Assembly: GCF_028554725.1 (NCBI RefSeq)
Contig: NC_071670.1
Span: 37,318,001 to 37,382,000 of the forward strand
From: Zeugodacus cucurbitae
Taxonomy: Eukaryota; Arthropoda; Insecta; Diptera; Tephritidae
Length of the DNA: 64,000 nt
Reading direction: 5' to 3'
Shown here: piece after piece, positions 1-12,880 of the stretch
How positions within the stretch are numbered: the stretch's first letter is position 1
Layout of the letters: every line of letters starts with the position of its first letter
Notes under the pieces: model-generated
What the model was told of the DNA's origin: nothing
What the model saw: the letters and a program-made list of their open reading frames with translations, nothing else
The model's database searches: none
Position numbers and translations under genes: made by a program

Positions 1-262
1 TCGAAAGCAACCTTCCTATGGTGCCAAGAAATAAGTGTGTCAAGTTTCATCAAGATATCTTAATTTTTACTCAAGTTACAGCTTGCACAGACGGACGGAC
101 GGACAGAGAGACATTCGGATTTGAACTCCACTCTTCACCCTGATCACTTTGGTATATATAACCCTATATCGAACTCGTTTAGTTTTGGGTGTTACAAACA
201 ACCGTTATGTGAACAAAACTATAATACTCTCTTTAGCAACATTTGTTGCGAGAGTATAAAAA
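1..262 (+). repeat. Repeat R, 3' end (runs off the left edge)
   Basis: This is the 3' terminal portion of a repeat that recurs at least five more times in the window. It contains the tandem GGAC block near 94-112, a 'CCTGATCACTTTGGTATATA' stretch, and ends in GCGAGAGTATAAAA. It aligns directly with the end of the full-length copy at 33910-35318. It has no open reading frame of note. The family is not one I can name; it behaves like a non-autonomous element. Confidence 0.8.
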
Positions 263-623
263 GCAAAGGCATTTTTCGTTGTAATTTTATAATTTAAAAA
301 CGGGCTCATCGAATAATTTCAGGGAAACCCCCAAAAAAGCTATTTCATTTTTTTTGTTGTTCTTTAGTCTCGCTAAAAGTCAGGAATAGCAGAACCGATT
401 TGGCTAATTTTAGTCTTGAAATGTCTGCGGAAGTACAGGCGAGGTTTAAGAAGTAAGCAAATATGGAAAATTGCTGGAAAGCTTTACTAAGTGAATTTTA
501 TTTGAGTTGACAACATAATAAAAATATTTTGAAGGTCGTCATTGTTGTTGCTTTGTTAAGTAATTTTTTTAAGTAATTAATTAATAAGAAACAAGATAAT
601 ATCTATATCTAATATACCGATGC
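263..623. other. AT-rich spacer, no gene seen
   Basis: No supported gene. The stretch lies between the end of repeat R and the Helitron remnant. It may hold part of that Helitron, but I could not find its 5' boundary. Confidence 0.4.
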
Positions 624-643
624 TAATGCCATAAACAGGACAA

Positions 644-1095
644 TTCAAAGTCGAATTCCGGAAGATTTGTGCTCATATAAATCCAGGTTTGACGGCTGTG
701 ATAGGCATGCCGCCGTATCATTTGCGTCTCAAGGTTGGGTCTGTCATTATTATGCCTCGTAATATTCCTGCGGCGAAATTTTGTAATGGAACCCGACTGA
801 TTGTGACGCAAATATCGAATAATGTAATACGCCTTACAAGGGGGCAGATTACTTAATTTCACGAATTTCTTTGAGTTCCAAAGATTTGCCATTTCCGTTC
901 AAACGTATTTTGTTCCTTGTTAAACTTGCATTTGTGACGATAATCAACAGGTCACAAGGACAGTCGCTGGAAGTGTATGGCATAAATCTGGAAATGCCAT
1001 CGTTTTCACACGGCCAGTTATACGTGACGTGTTCACGTGTTCTTCTCTGTACATTTACGCGCCGGAACCACAAAATAATAAAAAAATACAAATAA
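644..1095 (+). pseudogene. Helitron helicase (PIF1-like) C-terminal fragment
   Basis: Two reading frames match the end of the PIF1-type superfamily 1 helicase domain of Helitron Rep/Hel proteins. Frame one (644-853) reads through 'GMPPYHLRLKVGSVI' and 'NGTRLIV'. It ends at a stop codon at 854-856, and the match resumes in another frame from 871 with 'DLPFPFKRI', 'INRSQGQSLE' and 'FSHGQLYVTCSR', the conserved helicase VI-type region. Frameshift plus stop, and absence of the upstream Rep domain (HUH nuclease) and most of the helicase, mean this copy encodes no functional protein. In an intact element the protein would nick and unwind DNA during rolling-circle transposition. Confidence in the family is high because several conserved blocks occur in the right order. 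Confidence 0.85.
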
Positions 1096-1149
1096 ATGAT
1101 TTTCTAACAATATAAATTCAACTTTCTTTTAAAAACACATAATTTCACG

Positions 1150-1178
1150 CGCAGGGCAACGTCTGCGGGGTAAGCTAG
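1150..1178 (+). other. Helitron 3' terminal hairpin and CTAG end
   Basis: Stem CGCAG/CTGCG with an 8-nt loop, then GGGGTAA, then CTAG. This matches the Helitron termination signal and fixes the element's right boundary at 1178. Confidence 0.75.
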
Positions 1179-4100
1179 TATTTTATAAAATTATTATTTT
1201 TTTCATGTATATCCTCTCTCAGTTATTTCGTTATTGACCTATTTGATTTGAAGACACCGAGAAGTCATTCCAATTTTTGTAGCAGACTCTCATTTGTAGT
1301 AAAATTAATGGAGCAGAATCATAGCCATACAAATGTTATTTGAAAATACATAAGCTTAAATCATATAGAACAATATCAGATGCATATTTTTATGTTAATC
1401 TGTTCTTACGTATAATATTAGATTCGATTCTTTTAATCTTAAGTAAGATTTTGGTTCCATTTTGCATTCCTGCATTGGATTTAGAAGAACTTAAATGCCT
1501 TTATTGGCCTCTGCGACTCTATCAACTCTGTTTGAAATCATATTTGCCCCATGACCTAATGTATTTTGTCTTTCTCCAGTGTGTTTGGAGAATTGTCTAT
1601 AATGATTCGTTTGTAATTATTAAATCCACTTCTGTAAAAATATAATTTTTTTTTAATCAATTTACTGATTACTGTCATTAGAACTCTTCGCACACTACAG
1701 GACTGAAAAACAAACTACAAGTTATTTAAGTTTTCTTCAGTTCGAAAAGGGTTATATAAATTTGAATTTGGTATTTCATTAATCTATTAAATGAACTAAC
1801 CGGCCGCTGCATCAAAATGATCTTATTTTTAGCGACATTCCAGCATTCCACGTATACGTCCCCACCAACCTAAATTTCCACATACTCATTGCTACATAGT
1901 GATTTGCTTATATTCCAATTTAACATATATAAACGCTTAATATAGCCACAATGCGCCCTTTATATGGCTGCTGATAGTCGTTGGCGTTTACTTTTCGACC
2001 ACTAAATAGCCATGTTGGGCTTGCGGCGGCGGCATCGGCGGCACCTGTTGTTGGCTTCAAAGCATTGTGTGGCATTCATTTATACAACCAGCACACCTTT
2101 GAAAGCGCATAAGTGTGCACGTAATTGTTTGTTAATGTGCCACATGCAACCCATACCACCGCGCATACCACAATACACACACACACAAACAAAGTCCATT
2201 GTGTGCTCTCAGCAGAGCCAATAAAAGCAAATATAATAATTCAATTGAAAAGCATTTCAATAAACTCGCCATATTTACCAATAATTTCGGGCTATAAAAT
2301 ATATATTTATTTATTTGCTGACTTACTTTGTGGCCAACTGCCTATGTACGTACTCACCTGACTCCGACCACAATGCCTATAGGTCCATACTCCCGACAGG
2401 CTAGTAAAATTTAAGCGATTTTCTTATTGATATTTAACGGTAATGATTATTACCTTTGAATGCCTCTGAAAATTCTCTTGCCAGCGCTTGTTGTTTGTGT
2501 GCGCTAAGCTGTTTGTTTAAGCGCCAAATTATTATTTAATTTGATTATAAGCCTTATATATTGACATTATACATATATTTGTATATTAGCAAGTGTCTGC
2601 TTTGCATTACGTTCAACAAATTATTACATTTATCAAGTTTAATAAATATCACAATTTGCTCGTAACAAATTACTCCGTATTGAGTAATACGATACCCGTA
2701 GTTATTAGTCAGCAATCACGCTGTCTGCCATAGCCATATTAAAAGGTAATTAGCCGTGCATATGTCTAACATATTTGTATTTATTTAAGATTGTAACACA
2801 TGCCTGGCTTGTATAACAAAATCGTTTACTTAACGACAATTGACTAAATATGCTATTTTTGTTTAATAGCACCTACAGTTTGACTTGGTTTATTATGCAT
2901 TTAAATATCCAAAAGTAAATATATTTACTTAGTTGTATTACCATATCTCGAAAATAAATTTTGTTTGGTAATGGGTGTTCGAGTGGAAAATAAATTGGCT
3001 TTAATGCTAATAATTAAATGCCGTAAAATACCTTAAAATAATTAATACTATAAATAATTAATAGTATCAAGACAAATGTTCTTTGGTATAATTTATTATA
3101 TTAATTAGCACCTAATATACTAATAAAGCATATCGCTTTCGTATTTCCTATTTATTTAAGCTAATAATGTTTCATAATAAACCAAAGGAGTAAAATAAAT
3201 ATATCATTGGTATTTCAAAAGTAATCAAATTATAAGTACACACACATTCTAAGGCAATTTCTTTCAGCTATAAGTACTTCTGAAAGTGAAAGGAAGTTTT
3301 GTTTCAAACTAGTCCTCAGTTTTGGCGATATATTTACAGTGAGTATTCCTTGAGGTCTTTAGAAAGAAAAATTTCACTGGATAGTTTTATCTGGATAACA
3401 CATAAGCGATACGAATTTTATTTTTTGCTACTTTGTCGTGGTTTTCATTCATTTCAAATGTCACATTTATAAACGATTTGCCCTACATGTCTCTTTGGTT
3501 TTCATATAGAGTCCACAATCACATTTCTCTCCATTTTAAGGTGGTCTAAAATTATTTTTTTTATCTTTTTCACTTTTTTTGCCTTAACAGTGTCATTAAG
3601 ATGGCCATCATTCATACTGTTTTCGGTTGTTTTTGTACCAATACAGAATGGCACAGAACCTTAACAATACTAAGTAAGGTTCTTTTTTATTTCAGCCGGA
3701 TTTTCTTTCATCAAGAATAATGTTCTATTTACACACGAAATTCTTTCTGAACTATACTGAAAATTAGAGTGTTTGGAACGTTTTAGTCATTTATCAGAAA
3801 AAGTGACTTCAAAATTAGAGTTAAAAGTTATCCAGATCGTTAGTAGGGCATAACTTTTAGAAATTTCTTCTAATTTTATTTGTTCATTCATCTCATTCTA
3901 TTGAGAAATCTTTCAAATTGACTGATATTTTCGGTATAAAGTTAGGTGTAGGTTTGCAGTTTTCATTATGCAGTATGGTGGCTTGATAAAGTTAACAAAT
4001 ATAGGCGAATTCAATGTCCACTGGTTAAATTATTTTAAATCACATATATCTTTCCTTAACCCTCTCATGATCGAATTAAAATGGGCGGAGCTAAAAATTT

Positions 4101-4509
4101 TTTTAGAATAAATATATATTAATCTTAACTCAAATATGATATGATAAAAATTTTGTCTTTTGTATCCTGCTTCAATAGTTACAGAATATTGCTAAAAGGC
4201 ACAAATTAAATTATTATAAATAAAGTAAACACTTTTCTGATTACTGATTCTTTTTAAATAACTCTCTTCTCTTTACATATTTAAATAGTTCACTTTGTTT
4301 TAAAATAAAACAATTATTTTTATGTTTTTGAACACTTTTTGTAAAACCACTTTTGTATAACTTTTTTCGTGAAACGACTTTTCCAATTTCTCTCTGTGGA
4401 GAACACTTACAAAATGAACACGTGCACAGCTTATATCAGAAAAAGTAACTGTAAGTTTGCACAACACATAAGTCTATATAATTGAAAAAATCCATGGTCA
4501 AAAATATTT
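1179..4509. other. Gene-free AT-rich stretch
   Basis: Short open frames here lack any recognisable domain. A small CA microsatellite lies near 2174-2187. I see no transposon ends, tRNA or conserved coding motif. Confidence 0.5.
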
Positions 4510-4892
4510 AATTAACGACGTAATCGGACCACTGCCACGAGATAGGTAATAATCGAAAACATATAAAGAGCTATAACTAAGCCAAAAATTGTGCTATTAA
4601 AATTTGATCGCACTATGAAGGGGCATATGTACTACTTAGGTACTAACTTATATAGTTCAAAAATGGAAAAAAATGGGATTATAACCACGCCCACCTCTCA
4701 TACAAAGGTTATGTTGAAAACTACAAAAAATGCTTTAATTCAGTAAGGAAAAACACTAGAAACCAAAAATGAGCAAAATCTGGTCATAACTTCCCTATCT
4801 CCCATATAACTAATATTAGGGTTTCCAACTTTCAATGGACTTTATACCATATATATGCCGAACTTAGCCCTTCCTTACTTCTTTTAACTTCA
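4510..4892 (-). repeat. Repeat R, internally deleted copy (reverse)
   Basis: In reverse orientation this matches pieces of repeat R: the 'ATCGGACCACTGCCACG' region, the 'ATAACCACGCCCACCTC' block near 4681, and the outer end CGAACTTAGCCCTTCCTTAC at 4859-4890. The central part and the far end are missing, so it is a deletion derivative of about 380 bp rather than the ~1.4 kb seen at 33910-35318. Confidence 0.7.
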
Positions 4893-7800
4893 AACTGTTT
4901 GCGAACATTAAGCCAGTACAAAAGTTAGAAATTTAAAGGTTAAAAAAATTAAAATTTTGAGTTATAAATAATATGCAGACGAGAACAAATGTTGGCACAG
5001 AGTGCTGCCAAGCTTTGCAATATCAAGGGAACGGTGCCAAATGCTGGCAAAAGAATGTTTAAATGTGTATGGCTTAACAATTTATGTATGTGTATTCTTT
5101 ATTACGCCCAGTTCGCAGGCTTTAACAGAAGATGATTAACAAAATAAAAATTAAAAAAATAAATGTACTTGAATTTGAAGCAGTAGGCTTTAGCCTTATC
5201 ATTATGCATATGAGAGTCATCTCTCACGTTAGAAATGCACAATTCTTTATTTGTGAGCATATCATTTCCATTTTACAACCACTTTGAAGCTGCACAGCCA
5301 ACAGCTGTTGCTCTGTCTCTAAAACATCATTGTGCTCACCAAATGGTGTACTAAACTTTTTATTTCATTAATTTGTCTGCGGATTTTATGTCAGCTTCTT
5401 GCTAATTAAATTATATGGTGACACTGAATGTCTCTATGTATATATGCGACAGTTTGTACGACAGTCAATAAAAATGAAAGTCTGTGTTTGCATTTAGCCT
5501 TGTCTGACCATGTGCAATTGAAAGCACATCTATTTTATATCTACTAGTATACACTCTTTATGCGATTTTCAAGCTAATGAACATATATGTATGTATATGT
5601 GAGCAAATTAACATTACGTTGCCTAGACAGTTATTTGCGAGACAGCAAAGGCGCATATCAGAAACCTTGAGGAGTGAGTTTTAGTTTAGTATTGTCTGTG
5701 TTAAAGCTAATATATAAGAATAATGTTAGATAAAATGAGAAAAAAAATTGTGAAAATGTTAGTTCTTGTGAAGAAATAATTTAATCCAACTTTTTGTGTA
5801 ATTAAATACATATCTATAGACTTTAGTTCCAGATATGCACCAGGAGCTCGCCTATTCATATATACCAACAGTCTGAGCGAAAGCCAGCAATGTCAGCTTT
5901 TGTAAATCTATTACAAATTCTGGCCACAAAAATGTGTTGTATTTGGTTTTGTCAAAGCCACTGTTGTTGTTGTTGTAATATATATCGTATAAGCGTTAGG
6001 TAGGTAGGTCGGCTACTTGCAAGCGGATATTGCACTAACTAGTGTAATTGAAATTGATTTCATGCAAAGGCAATAGGCAAGATGAAGTGCAACTACTCTA
6101 GTGTTGCATATATCTATGTAAAAGCTTATGTATGCACTGAGACTAGCGATTCACAGTGCGCTTGTGTCATTAGTAGTACTTTCTATAGGTATAAACAACT
6201 CAATACAAATGTCAACTGCTTGGCTATGTAAATATGTTGTTTGGCTACTTTTCGACTGCTGTCCTAAACTATATTAAGTCGACAGCTGCTATGTACGAGT
6301 AGTCGAAACAAGCATTTGCTTTAAGCTTGCATTCGAATTTCATGTGGTTAGTACTGTTACTCATACGACATGGTGTACAGTGGGGTTGAAGCTATGATTT
6401 AATGAAATATTGGAAAGTAGTTATTGCTAGGGCTTTAATCGTTGGTGTCTACAGGTTGTATTGTTGTTGTTTTTAGAAAATATACCTCTCATGCAAATCT
6501 AATCTCAAAAAAATTAAAAAAAAAATCTTCTAGGAAAATCGATATTTAAAAATTTTCGAAAAAAAAATTTTATTTTTCTTGCTCAACTGCCTTCTTTCTA
6601 AGGTTAACAGCTTAAAATATTATTAATTTAATATTCCAAAATATAATTTTTTTTTTCACCAAAATGCCACTCTGTGTCGCCTCTACATATGCAATTTCTG
6701 GAGGCGCATTCTCATTTGAATGTCTGTAGTTTGCGCTTGAAAACTTTTACCGTAGCCTATATTATTTTGAGTTAGTAAAATCTTTCTATGCGAAACTTTG
6801 CGAAACTATAACACAAAGTTGTTGTTTTGTCCTTGCTGTGTTATATTGAACTCCGGAATGTCCACTCCAACAAATGTACAACTGTGTACATGGATACCAA
6901 CAAGAACGGTTGTGGCCGTCATGTAAATTGCAGAAGTGCTTGTCTGTCCGTTACAATTTGTTTGTAGTTTTTGCAAGCATTTCGTATGCCTTTGGGGTGC
7001 AAAAGTTAAGAACAGTCATGTCATGCTACATGCTCATGTACATGTGAGACGCAGGCAGCTGTAGATAAGTGAGTTGAAATGGCAAGTGGCAATCAAAAAA
7101 TTATTTTTAAAGAGTTTTATAGTGAAATGAAAGTTGGAATTTGAATGTAAAATTAAGAGAAAAATATATTTTTTGTTTATATTGAGGTTTTTTGGTTGAG
7201 ATAGGTAGTATGAAGGCGTTTGCTGAATTCATCTGAAAAAGATTAAATATTTCAACTATTATTAGAAATTGTATTTTATTATTTGCTTAGATATACAATC
7301 TTTTAAAAAAGTCCATACAAACATCTTCCTCACCCTTCAAGCAATCTACTACGCACCCTAAAGGCAACGCAAAGCAGCGCAAAGAAGCGAATATGTCTAT
7401 AAAACAACGAAGGAAAAAATATTTGCATAACAAAACAGACAACAAATGTCGGTCATGTGTCGCCGTTAATATGCACATATCATCTTATGTACTCTTCATT
7501 CATTTATGAGGCAACATTTGGTGCTTACAGTGCTCTCTGTGTCTGTGTAAATGTGCTGCCAAAACAAATAACGGCAACAGGCAAACAGTTCCTTCGGCAC
7601 AAAAACACACCTACTTACATACAAATGAACACATGTAAATATGTGACGATGAATTTATTGCATATCATGATATGCTCACACATAGTCACTACATGTACCT
7701 CACAGTATTCGCATGTTGTTCATATGACATGGCGCCCTTATTGGTTTGTCATTTACATTGCTTCGTGGGATTGTTTGTAGCACAGCTATTTCACTTGCTT

Positions 7801-8454
7801 ATGTGCCGTGAAAGCAGTTAAATGAAAAGTCGTGAAAAATACAACAATAACAACTGTCATATCGTGACTGTTTTTTTTTTGTATTTGTGAATTAAACCTT
7901 TTGTTGTCATTTTATGTCAATTTGATTGCTCGGTTCCTTTCCTCGTCTGTTCGTTTGACTTGTCTAACATTCAAAATGTTTGGAAATTATTGCTTTTGCG
8001 CTACAAAAAATATTGGAAGGCAAGTGTCATTATAATTTTATCACTTGACCGATTGCGAAACATGCTATCTCCAAGCACATCACATTTTAATGGTATCTTT
8101 CCTTTTTTGTTCGAAAAAGATATTTATGTAATGATTTTCGTTAACTACGCTTAATACATTTTTCAAGTATTTTGTGGGATATTTTCGACTTTTAAACTCG
8201 AATTTTAAATAGACTTACATACACTTTTTAAAAATCGGAGTGAGATATTTATTTAACTATATTACTACACTTGGTTCCTCCACTGCATTAAAAAACATCA
8301 ACGACCATTAATGAAGACGTCACATAATAAAAAAATAATATTTTTTTCCAAGAAATTATAAAACCTTTTAAAGCGCTTCTCAATTAAAAATTGAAAACTC
8401 TATAGAATATGGAAGGATCTTTTGAAACATTTGTAGTACCTTAATGATTAGAGC
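4893..8454. other. Gene-free stretch with GTT microsatellites
   Basis: No supported gene or mobile-element end. It holds a GTT run near 5962-5976 and several homopolymer tracts (6480-6660). Short open frames at 7287-7780 are without recognisable features. Confidence 0.5.
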
Positions 8455-8790
8455 TATACACTTTTCGCTCAGCCAAATTAATTTAGTACAATAACGGTAT
8501 AATTGAGAAACCAGTTTTTGCCTTTTACACAGCCGGCTATTCGATTTACTGTTATACTTCTCTTTTTTGCTGTTCATAAGAAGTTGATAAATTTCATCAG
8601 CTGTTTGCTCTTTATCAATATTCACAACCAAATTTACAGCGTGGACCACAACCCTCAGAGTTGCTATTAATTTTCAATTCGATTTTTATTCGATTAAAAA
8701 TTAATGTAATAATATAAGATTTCTCGGTTGTATGGTAAATTGATCTAAATTCAAATTCGATCAAATAACTGTCTCTATTTCGAATTTGAC
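8455..8790. mobile_element. Degenerate MITE, 3-bp-TSD family
   Basis: This matches the MITE copies at 42881-43232 and 63491-63863. The shared parts are the left end (CACTTTTCGCTCAGCCAAAT against CCTTTTCAAACAGCCAAAT) and the interior around 'GAGAAACCAGTTTTTG', 'GCTATTCGAT' and 'CATCAGCTG'. The right inverted repeat is no longer clear, so the right boundary is approximate. It has no coding capacity, and the reverse-strand open frame at 8380-8649 lies inside it and is probably fortuitous. Confidence 0.55.
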
Positions 8791-9319
8791 CTTCTTCTTA
8801 CAACATAAAGCTGGCATTCCTCAGCAGGTAATATCAAACATCCGTGTGTATTTCCGTAACGAAAAGTTTGCCATAGATTCGGAAATTCGAAATTTTTGCC
8901 ATCGAAGGATTGGCCACAGTCTCAATATTGATTTAGAATTAGTAACAATTTTCCATTTTTGATTAAAGTATAGAGACGAATGGTGAAAATTGAAGGGCTA
9001 GTCATACATCCATAATACGTTCCCATGTCACCATGTTAATAAACTTTTTTATTAAAATTTTAACAATACAACTGATCTCAGACTTCAAATATAACATTAC
9101 TAAGTGCTTTTTAATCGAAAATATATTTCTTTAAGCTATTTGTCCTTTCCTGCATATTGTGCGGAATGTCATATTGTTATCAAGGCCCTTGTGGTTGTTT
9201 CGAATTTTCTGCGAAATATTTATGTACCAATTGATCAAGTAATTCCGGCCCATTGGCATAACTAATTCAACTCTTCAGTATTGAATTAAATATCAAAAGA
9301 CAAAAGAAAAGCATAGATA
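8791..9319. other. Gene-free spacer
   Basis: Nothing recognisable between the MITE and the Tc1/mariner element. Confidence 0.45.
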
Positions 9320-9875
9320 CAGGGTGGCTGATGAATTTTGCTAAGCTACATTAAGAAACTCAAATAATTTTTTTTCAGTGTATGGTATTCATTTTTCTTT
9401 TATTCATGTTAAATCTCATTCAATTTTATTAAATATAGCTTAATTAGTTTTAAATATAATGGAATTTAAATGCCCCCCCCCCCCCCCTCCTGCTCGTTGA
9501 TGCATATGCAGCATCTTACCTTTTTTTTTTTTTGTATGGCAGCAGCTACAGCAGCGATTGTTTCCTCCGTTCGAACTGAAGGGGTTTCGATGGTAAGGTC
9601 TTCTGTTGACTGTCCCATGCTCGGCAAAATTGTTTACAAGTCTCATTATGGTCCATCTGCTCGGATGATTGCCGAACCTTCTTTGAACCGAAACTACGGA
9701 CTCCAGTGCGTGATAGCGGCGGACAATCCAAATTCTTGTTTCAGTGTCCCAGTTATCCATTTTTGTTAAATGCAAAAGTCAATCTGCAAAATAAAATAAA
9801 AATAACCAGATTCATTAAATAGAAAAAAAGTTATTTAATTTTTTTTTTTGGTAGCGGCTTTCATCAGACACCCTG
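9320..9875 (-). mobile_element. Internally deleted Tc1/mariner-superfamily element
   Basis: Terminal inverted repeats frame the element: CAGGGTGGCTGATGAA at the left and, on the reverse strand, CAGGGTGTCTGATGAA at the right. TA dinucleotides flank it at 9318-9319 and 9876-9877, the expected IS630/Tc1/mariner target duplication. It is only 556 bp, against well over 1 kb for autonomous relatives, so it is a non-autonomous deletion derivative. It contains an uninterrupted run of 15 C at 9473-9487. Confidence 0.85.
9440..9775 (-). pseudogene. Transposase remnant: N-terminal HTH fused to C-terminal tail
   Basis: The reverse-strand frame (111 aa) begins with a helix-turn-helix-like start ('WIVRRYHALESVVSVQRRF', then 'RWTIMRLVNNFAEHG') typical of Tc1/mariner-superfamily transposases. 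It ends with 'GGHLNSIIFKT', which resembles the C-terminal tail of the same proteins. The catalytic DDE/D domain that should lie between is absent, replaced by a short low-complexity stretch including the poly-C run. In an intact element the protein would bind the terminal repeats and catalyse cut-and-paste transposition; this version has no catalytic residues. The fusion most likely arose by internal deletion. The subfamily is not certain. Confidence 0.75.
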
Positions 9876-11927
9876 TATTTTGCTCTGCATTTGGTTCCCT
9901 AGATATTCTGAATTGAAACATAAGAAATCAGAAATCTGCTCGACGTCAAATCGTGTTTTGACTAAACCATTTTTATTTCTTGTTTATCTAAAAAATGTTT
10001 TCTTTATATTATTGATTCCTTTGAATTAATACTCATAAAAGAAAGCAGAATATTTTATTTTAACAATTATGAGTTTAGTACATTAACTGGGAATTATTTT
10101 TAAGAAAAGATTGATGAAGATCATCATCTTTTACTTCTGTTATGCCAAAAACTAGATAGAAAATTTGTATGCAATTGCCTTTCAGTTAGATGAATGAACT
10201 TAATGAAAATGTTCACTCTGCAATATTGCATATTCATCACCTCATCTCTGTAAAACTCTTCAAGTAAAAGAGGATAATTAAAAACGTGCTTTCTCCAAAG
10301 GTTTTTATTAATGTTCGGAACACAGCTCCGGGAATCATTAATAATTTTATGAACGTGTACTTTGCTTTTCGTATACCATAGTGTAAATGTACACCTAGCA
10401 GTGATATTTGTTTAATGTTGAAATTTATATAAATGATTGAATGCTTTATCAATTTAAGATATAAAAACATATTTCTGCGTATAAATCTCACTTTTTTTCT
10501 CTTTTTAATATACACATAATTTTTTTATGCGCGCAAACATAAAGAAATTTGTTTTTATACCAAGTATTTCATGCCATGTAATGCAGAGAATAAAAACGAA
10601 AAAAATCAGCACAATATTCGGAAGCCATCAATCAAACGCCTGTAAATACCGAAAATACACGCAACCATGCGACCACACCCCATACAACAAATAACTACAA
10701 CAACAACAACTGTTGTAATAAAATAAATATGCAGTAAATAAATAACTCGATGAATAAAAACAAAGTGGAAACAAGTGGAAATGAGTGCAAAAGAACAGAG
10801 TTGGCAAAATATTTACTTTTTCATATGGAGAGATGATAAAAACTCTAGCATAAATATGGTTGTTGTATGTTCGTTGTTGTTTGCTGGTTAAAGCGCAAAA
10901 AGAGTGCGCTAGTTACACTCGTAAAAAGTGGAGTTCTGTAAAAGTGTAAAAAATTTTATTGAAAAAATAGTATAAATGACATCGTGAAATATGGCAATTG
11001 ATGAAATCAACAAAAATTATAGTCACAAATTATTTGAGAATGCATATATGTATATGTTTTTATGTTGGTGTTCGCCTGGGGCACTGAGTCTAAAAAATCA
11101 AGTGGGCTTGCCCTTGCATAGTGCTTGTTTGAGTTAGTTGTAATTTTTATTAGCGCCATTTTTCGAGAGCTTAACTTTTTACCTATAATACTATATCAAT
11201 AAATAAGTATGATATAATATATAGCATTAAATGAGATTTATGTAGAGCATGCATCATAAAGCTGGCGCTGGCATGTTAACTGCGCGATTTAATGCGGGTC
11301 ATAAAAATTCATTAGTCGCGTGCAAAGGGTAAATATAATAGACATGTATGTGAAATGGCAAAAAAACAAAACGTAAAGTGGCCTGGTAGTGATTGAAATT
11401 GAACTTTATAAGTGCACATATTTGTGTTGAGCAGCAAATCAATTTTTTTTCTGAATGTATGTATATGTATGTTTACAACTGTTCTAGGTTGCGAATGCGA
11501 CAAGTGTTTTTCGTATTTTCAGCTTTTACACGTTGTTTTTGGTAAAGTAATTGTCAAAATTATTATTCATAAATTTTATTATTTAAAGCGGTTTAAAAAC
11601 TGAAATATATTCAATGTATCGTTACGGTTGATTGTCTACAAGCGATCATCATTGGTTTTTCTGTGCTCCAAAGAGAAATCCAAATAAGAGAAATTTAATA
11701 ACTTGGTCGATTTGATGAACTTCTTGAGTTTTTTCTACAATTATTGCTCTAAACCTTTTAAATTTGAGTATTGAGATCTATGTATAATATCCCTACTCAA
11801 CCGGCTGAAGGTTGGGTACTCGCAAAATTTAAGTTCTTGAATATTATCAACGATCTTATATTCTTTGGATTTCACTCTATCAAGTTTCTGAAGGTGAGCT
11901 TTGAGTAGTAAGTGTAACTTGATGTAC
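9876..11927. other. Gene-free stretch
   Basis: No recognisable gene or element. AT-rich, with a CAA run near 10698-10710. Open frames at 10237-10515 and 11312-11603 have no identifiable motif. Confidence 0.5.
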
Positions 11928-12880
11928 CTTCTTCTTCTTGACTGGCGTAGACACCGCTTACGCGATTATAGCCGAGTCTTCAACAATGCGCCACGCTTCT
12001 CTCCTTTTGGCAGTTTGGCGCCAATTGGTAATACTCAGTGAAGACAGGTCCTTCTCCACCTGGTCCTTCCATCGGAGTGGAGACCTCCCTCTTCCTCGGC
12101 TTCCACCAACGGATACTGCATCGAACACTTTCAGAGCTGGAGCACTTTCGTCGATTCGGACAACATGATCTAGCCAACGTAGCCGCTGTCTTTTTATTCG
12201 CTGGACTATGTCTATGTCGTTGAATAACACATCCAGCTCAGCATTCCATCTTCTGCGGTATTCGCCGTTTCCAATGTTTAAGGGACCATAAATCTTCCGC
12301 AAAACCTTTCCCTCGAAAACTCCTAGTACCGTCTCATCGGATGTTGGCCACGCTTCTGCACCATAAAGTAGGACGGGAATGGTGAGGGACTTGTAGAGTT
12401 TGGTTTTTTTTCGTCGAGAGAGGACTTTACTTTTTAATTGCCTAGTCAGTACAAAGTAGCAACTGTTGGCAAGAGTGATTCTGAGTTGGATTTCAAGGTT
12501 GACATTGTTATTGGTGTTGATGCTGTTGCCTAGGCATACGAAATTATCTACAACTTCAAAGTTATGACTGTCAATAGTGACATGGGAGCCAAGACGCGAA
12601 TGCTCTGACTATTGGTTTGATGACAGGAGATATATCGTCTTGTCCTCGTTCACCACCAGACCCATTTGGTGCGCTTCCTTATCCAATCTGGGAAAAGCAG
12701 AACTAACGGCGCGGGTGTTGTTTCCAATGATAAAGATAAAGAAGTTGAATTTACACTCTTATAGAAAATTGTACCTTCTATATTTAGCTCTGAAGCTCGT
12801 ATAATTTTCTTCAGCATCAGGGTAAAGAAGTCGCACAATAGTGAGTCACTTTTTCTGTACTTTGGGTTAATGTCGAAACC
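11928..12880 (-). pseudogene. RTE-like non-LTR retrotransposon, 3' part of ORF2 (copy 1)
   Basis: Read on the reverse strand, this is the palm-to-C-terminal part of a non-LTR reverse transcriptase. The order is 'SDSLLCDFF' (counterpart of the QGDSLSCDFF motif), 'EGTIFYKSV', then 'NTRAVSSAFPRLDKEA', 'GLVVNEDKT', 'LYGAEAW', 'RIKRQRLRWLDHVVRIDE' and the C-terminal 'ITNWRQTAKRREAWR'. The catalytic YADD that should follow 'FYKSV' is missing at a small deletion and frame change near 12725-12745, and an in-frame TAG lies between 'SSNQ' and 'SEHSRLG'. The 3' end is an (AAG)n-type tail at 11928-11939. Placement in the RTE clade is from memory of the C-terminal signature. The copy is 5'-truncated and dead. 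Confidence 0.8.

Larger units (their letters stand above)
624..1178 (+). mobile_element. Decayed Helitron, 3' end
   Basis: The segment carries the C-terminal part of a Helitron Rep/helicase gene followed by a typical Helitron 3' terminus. A 5-bp stem (CGCAG at 1150-1154, CTGCG at 1163-1167) lies 7 nt upstream of a terminal CTAG at 1175-1178, followed by T. Helitrons are rolling-circle DNA transposons that end in CTRR after a short hairpin and insert between A and T. The 5' end was not located, so only the 3' part is delimited. Confidence 0.8.

Noticed and set aside
8380..8649. 89-codon reverse frame
   Set aside because: It lies inside a MITE whose two other copies do not preserve the frame, so it is fortuitous.
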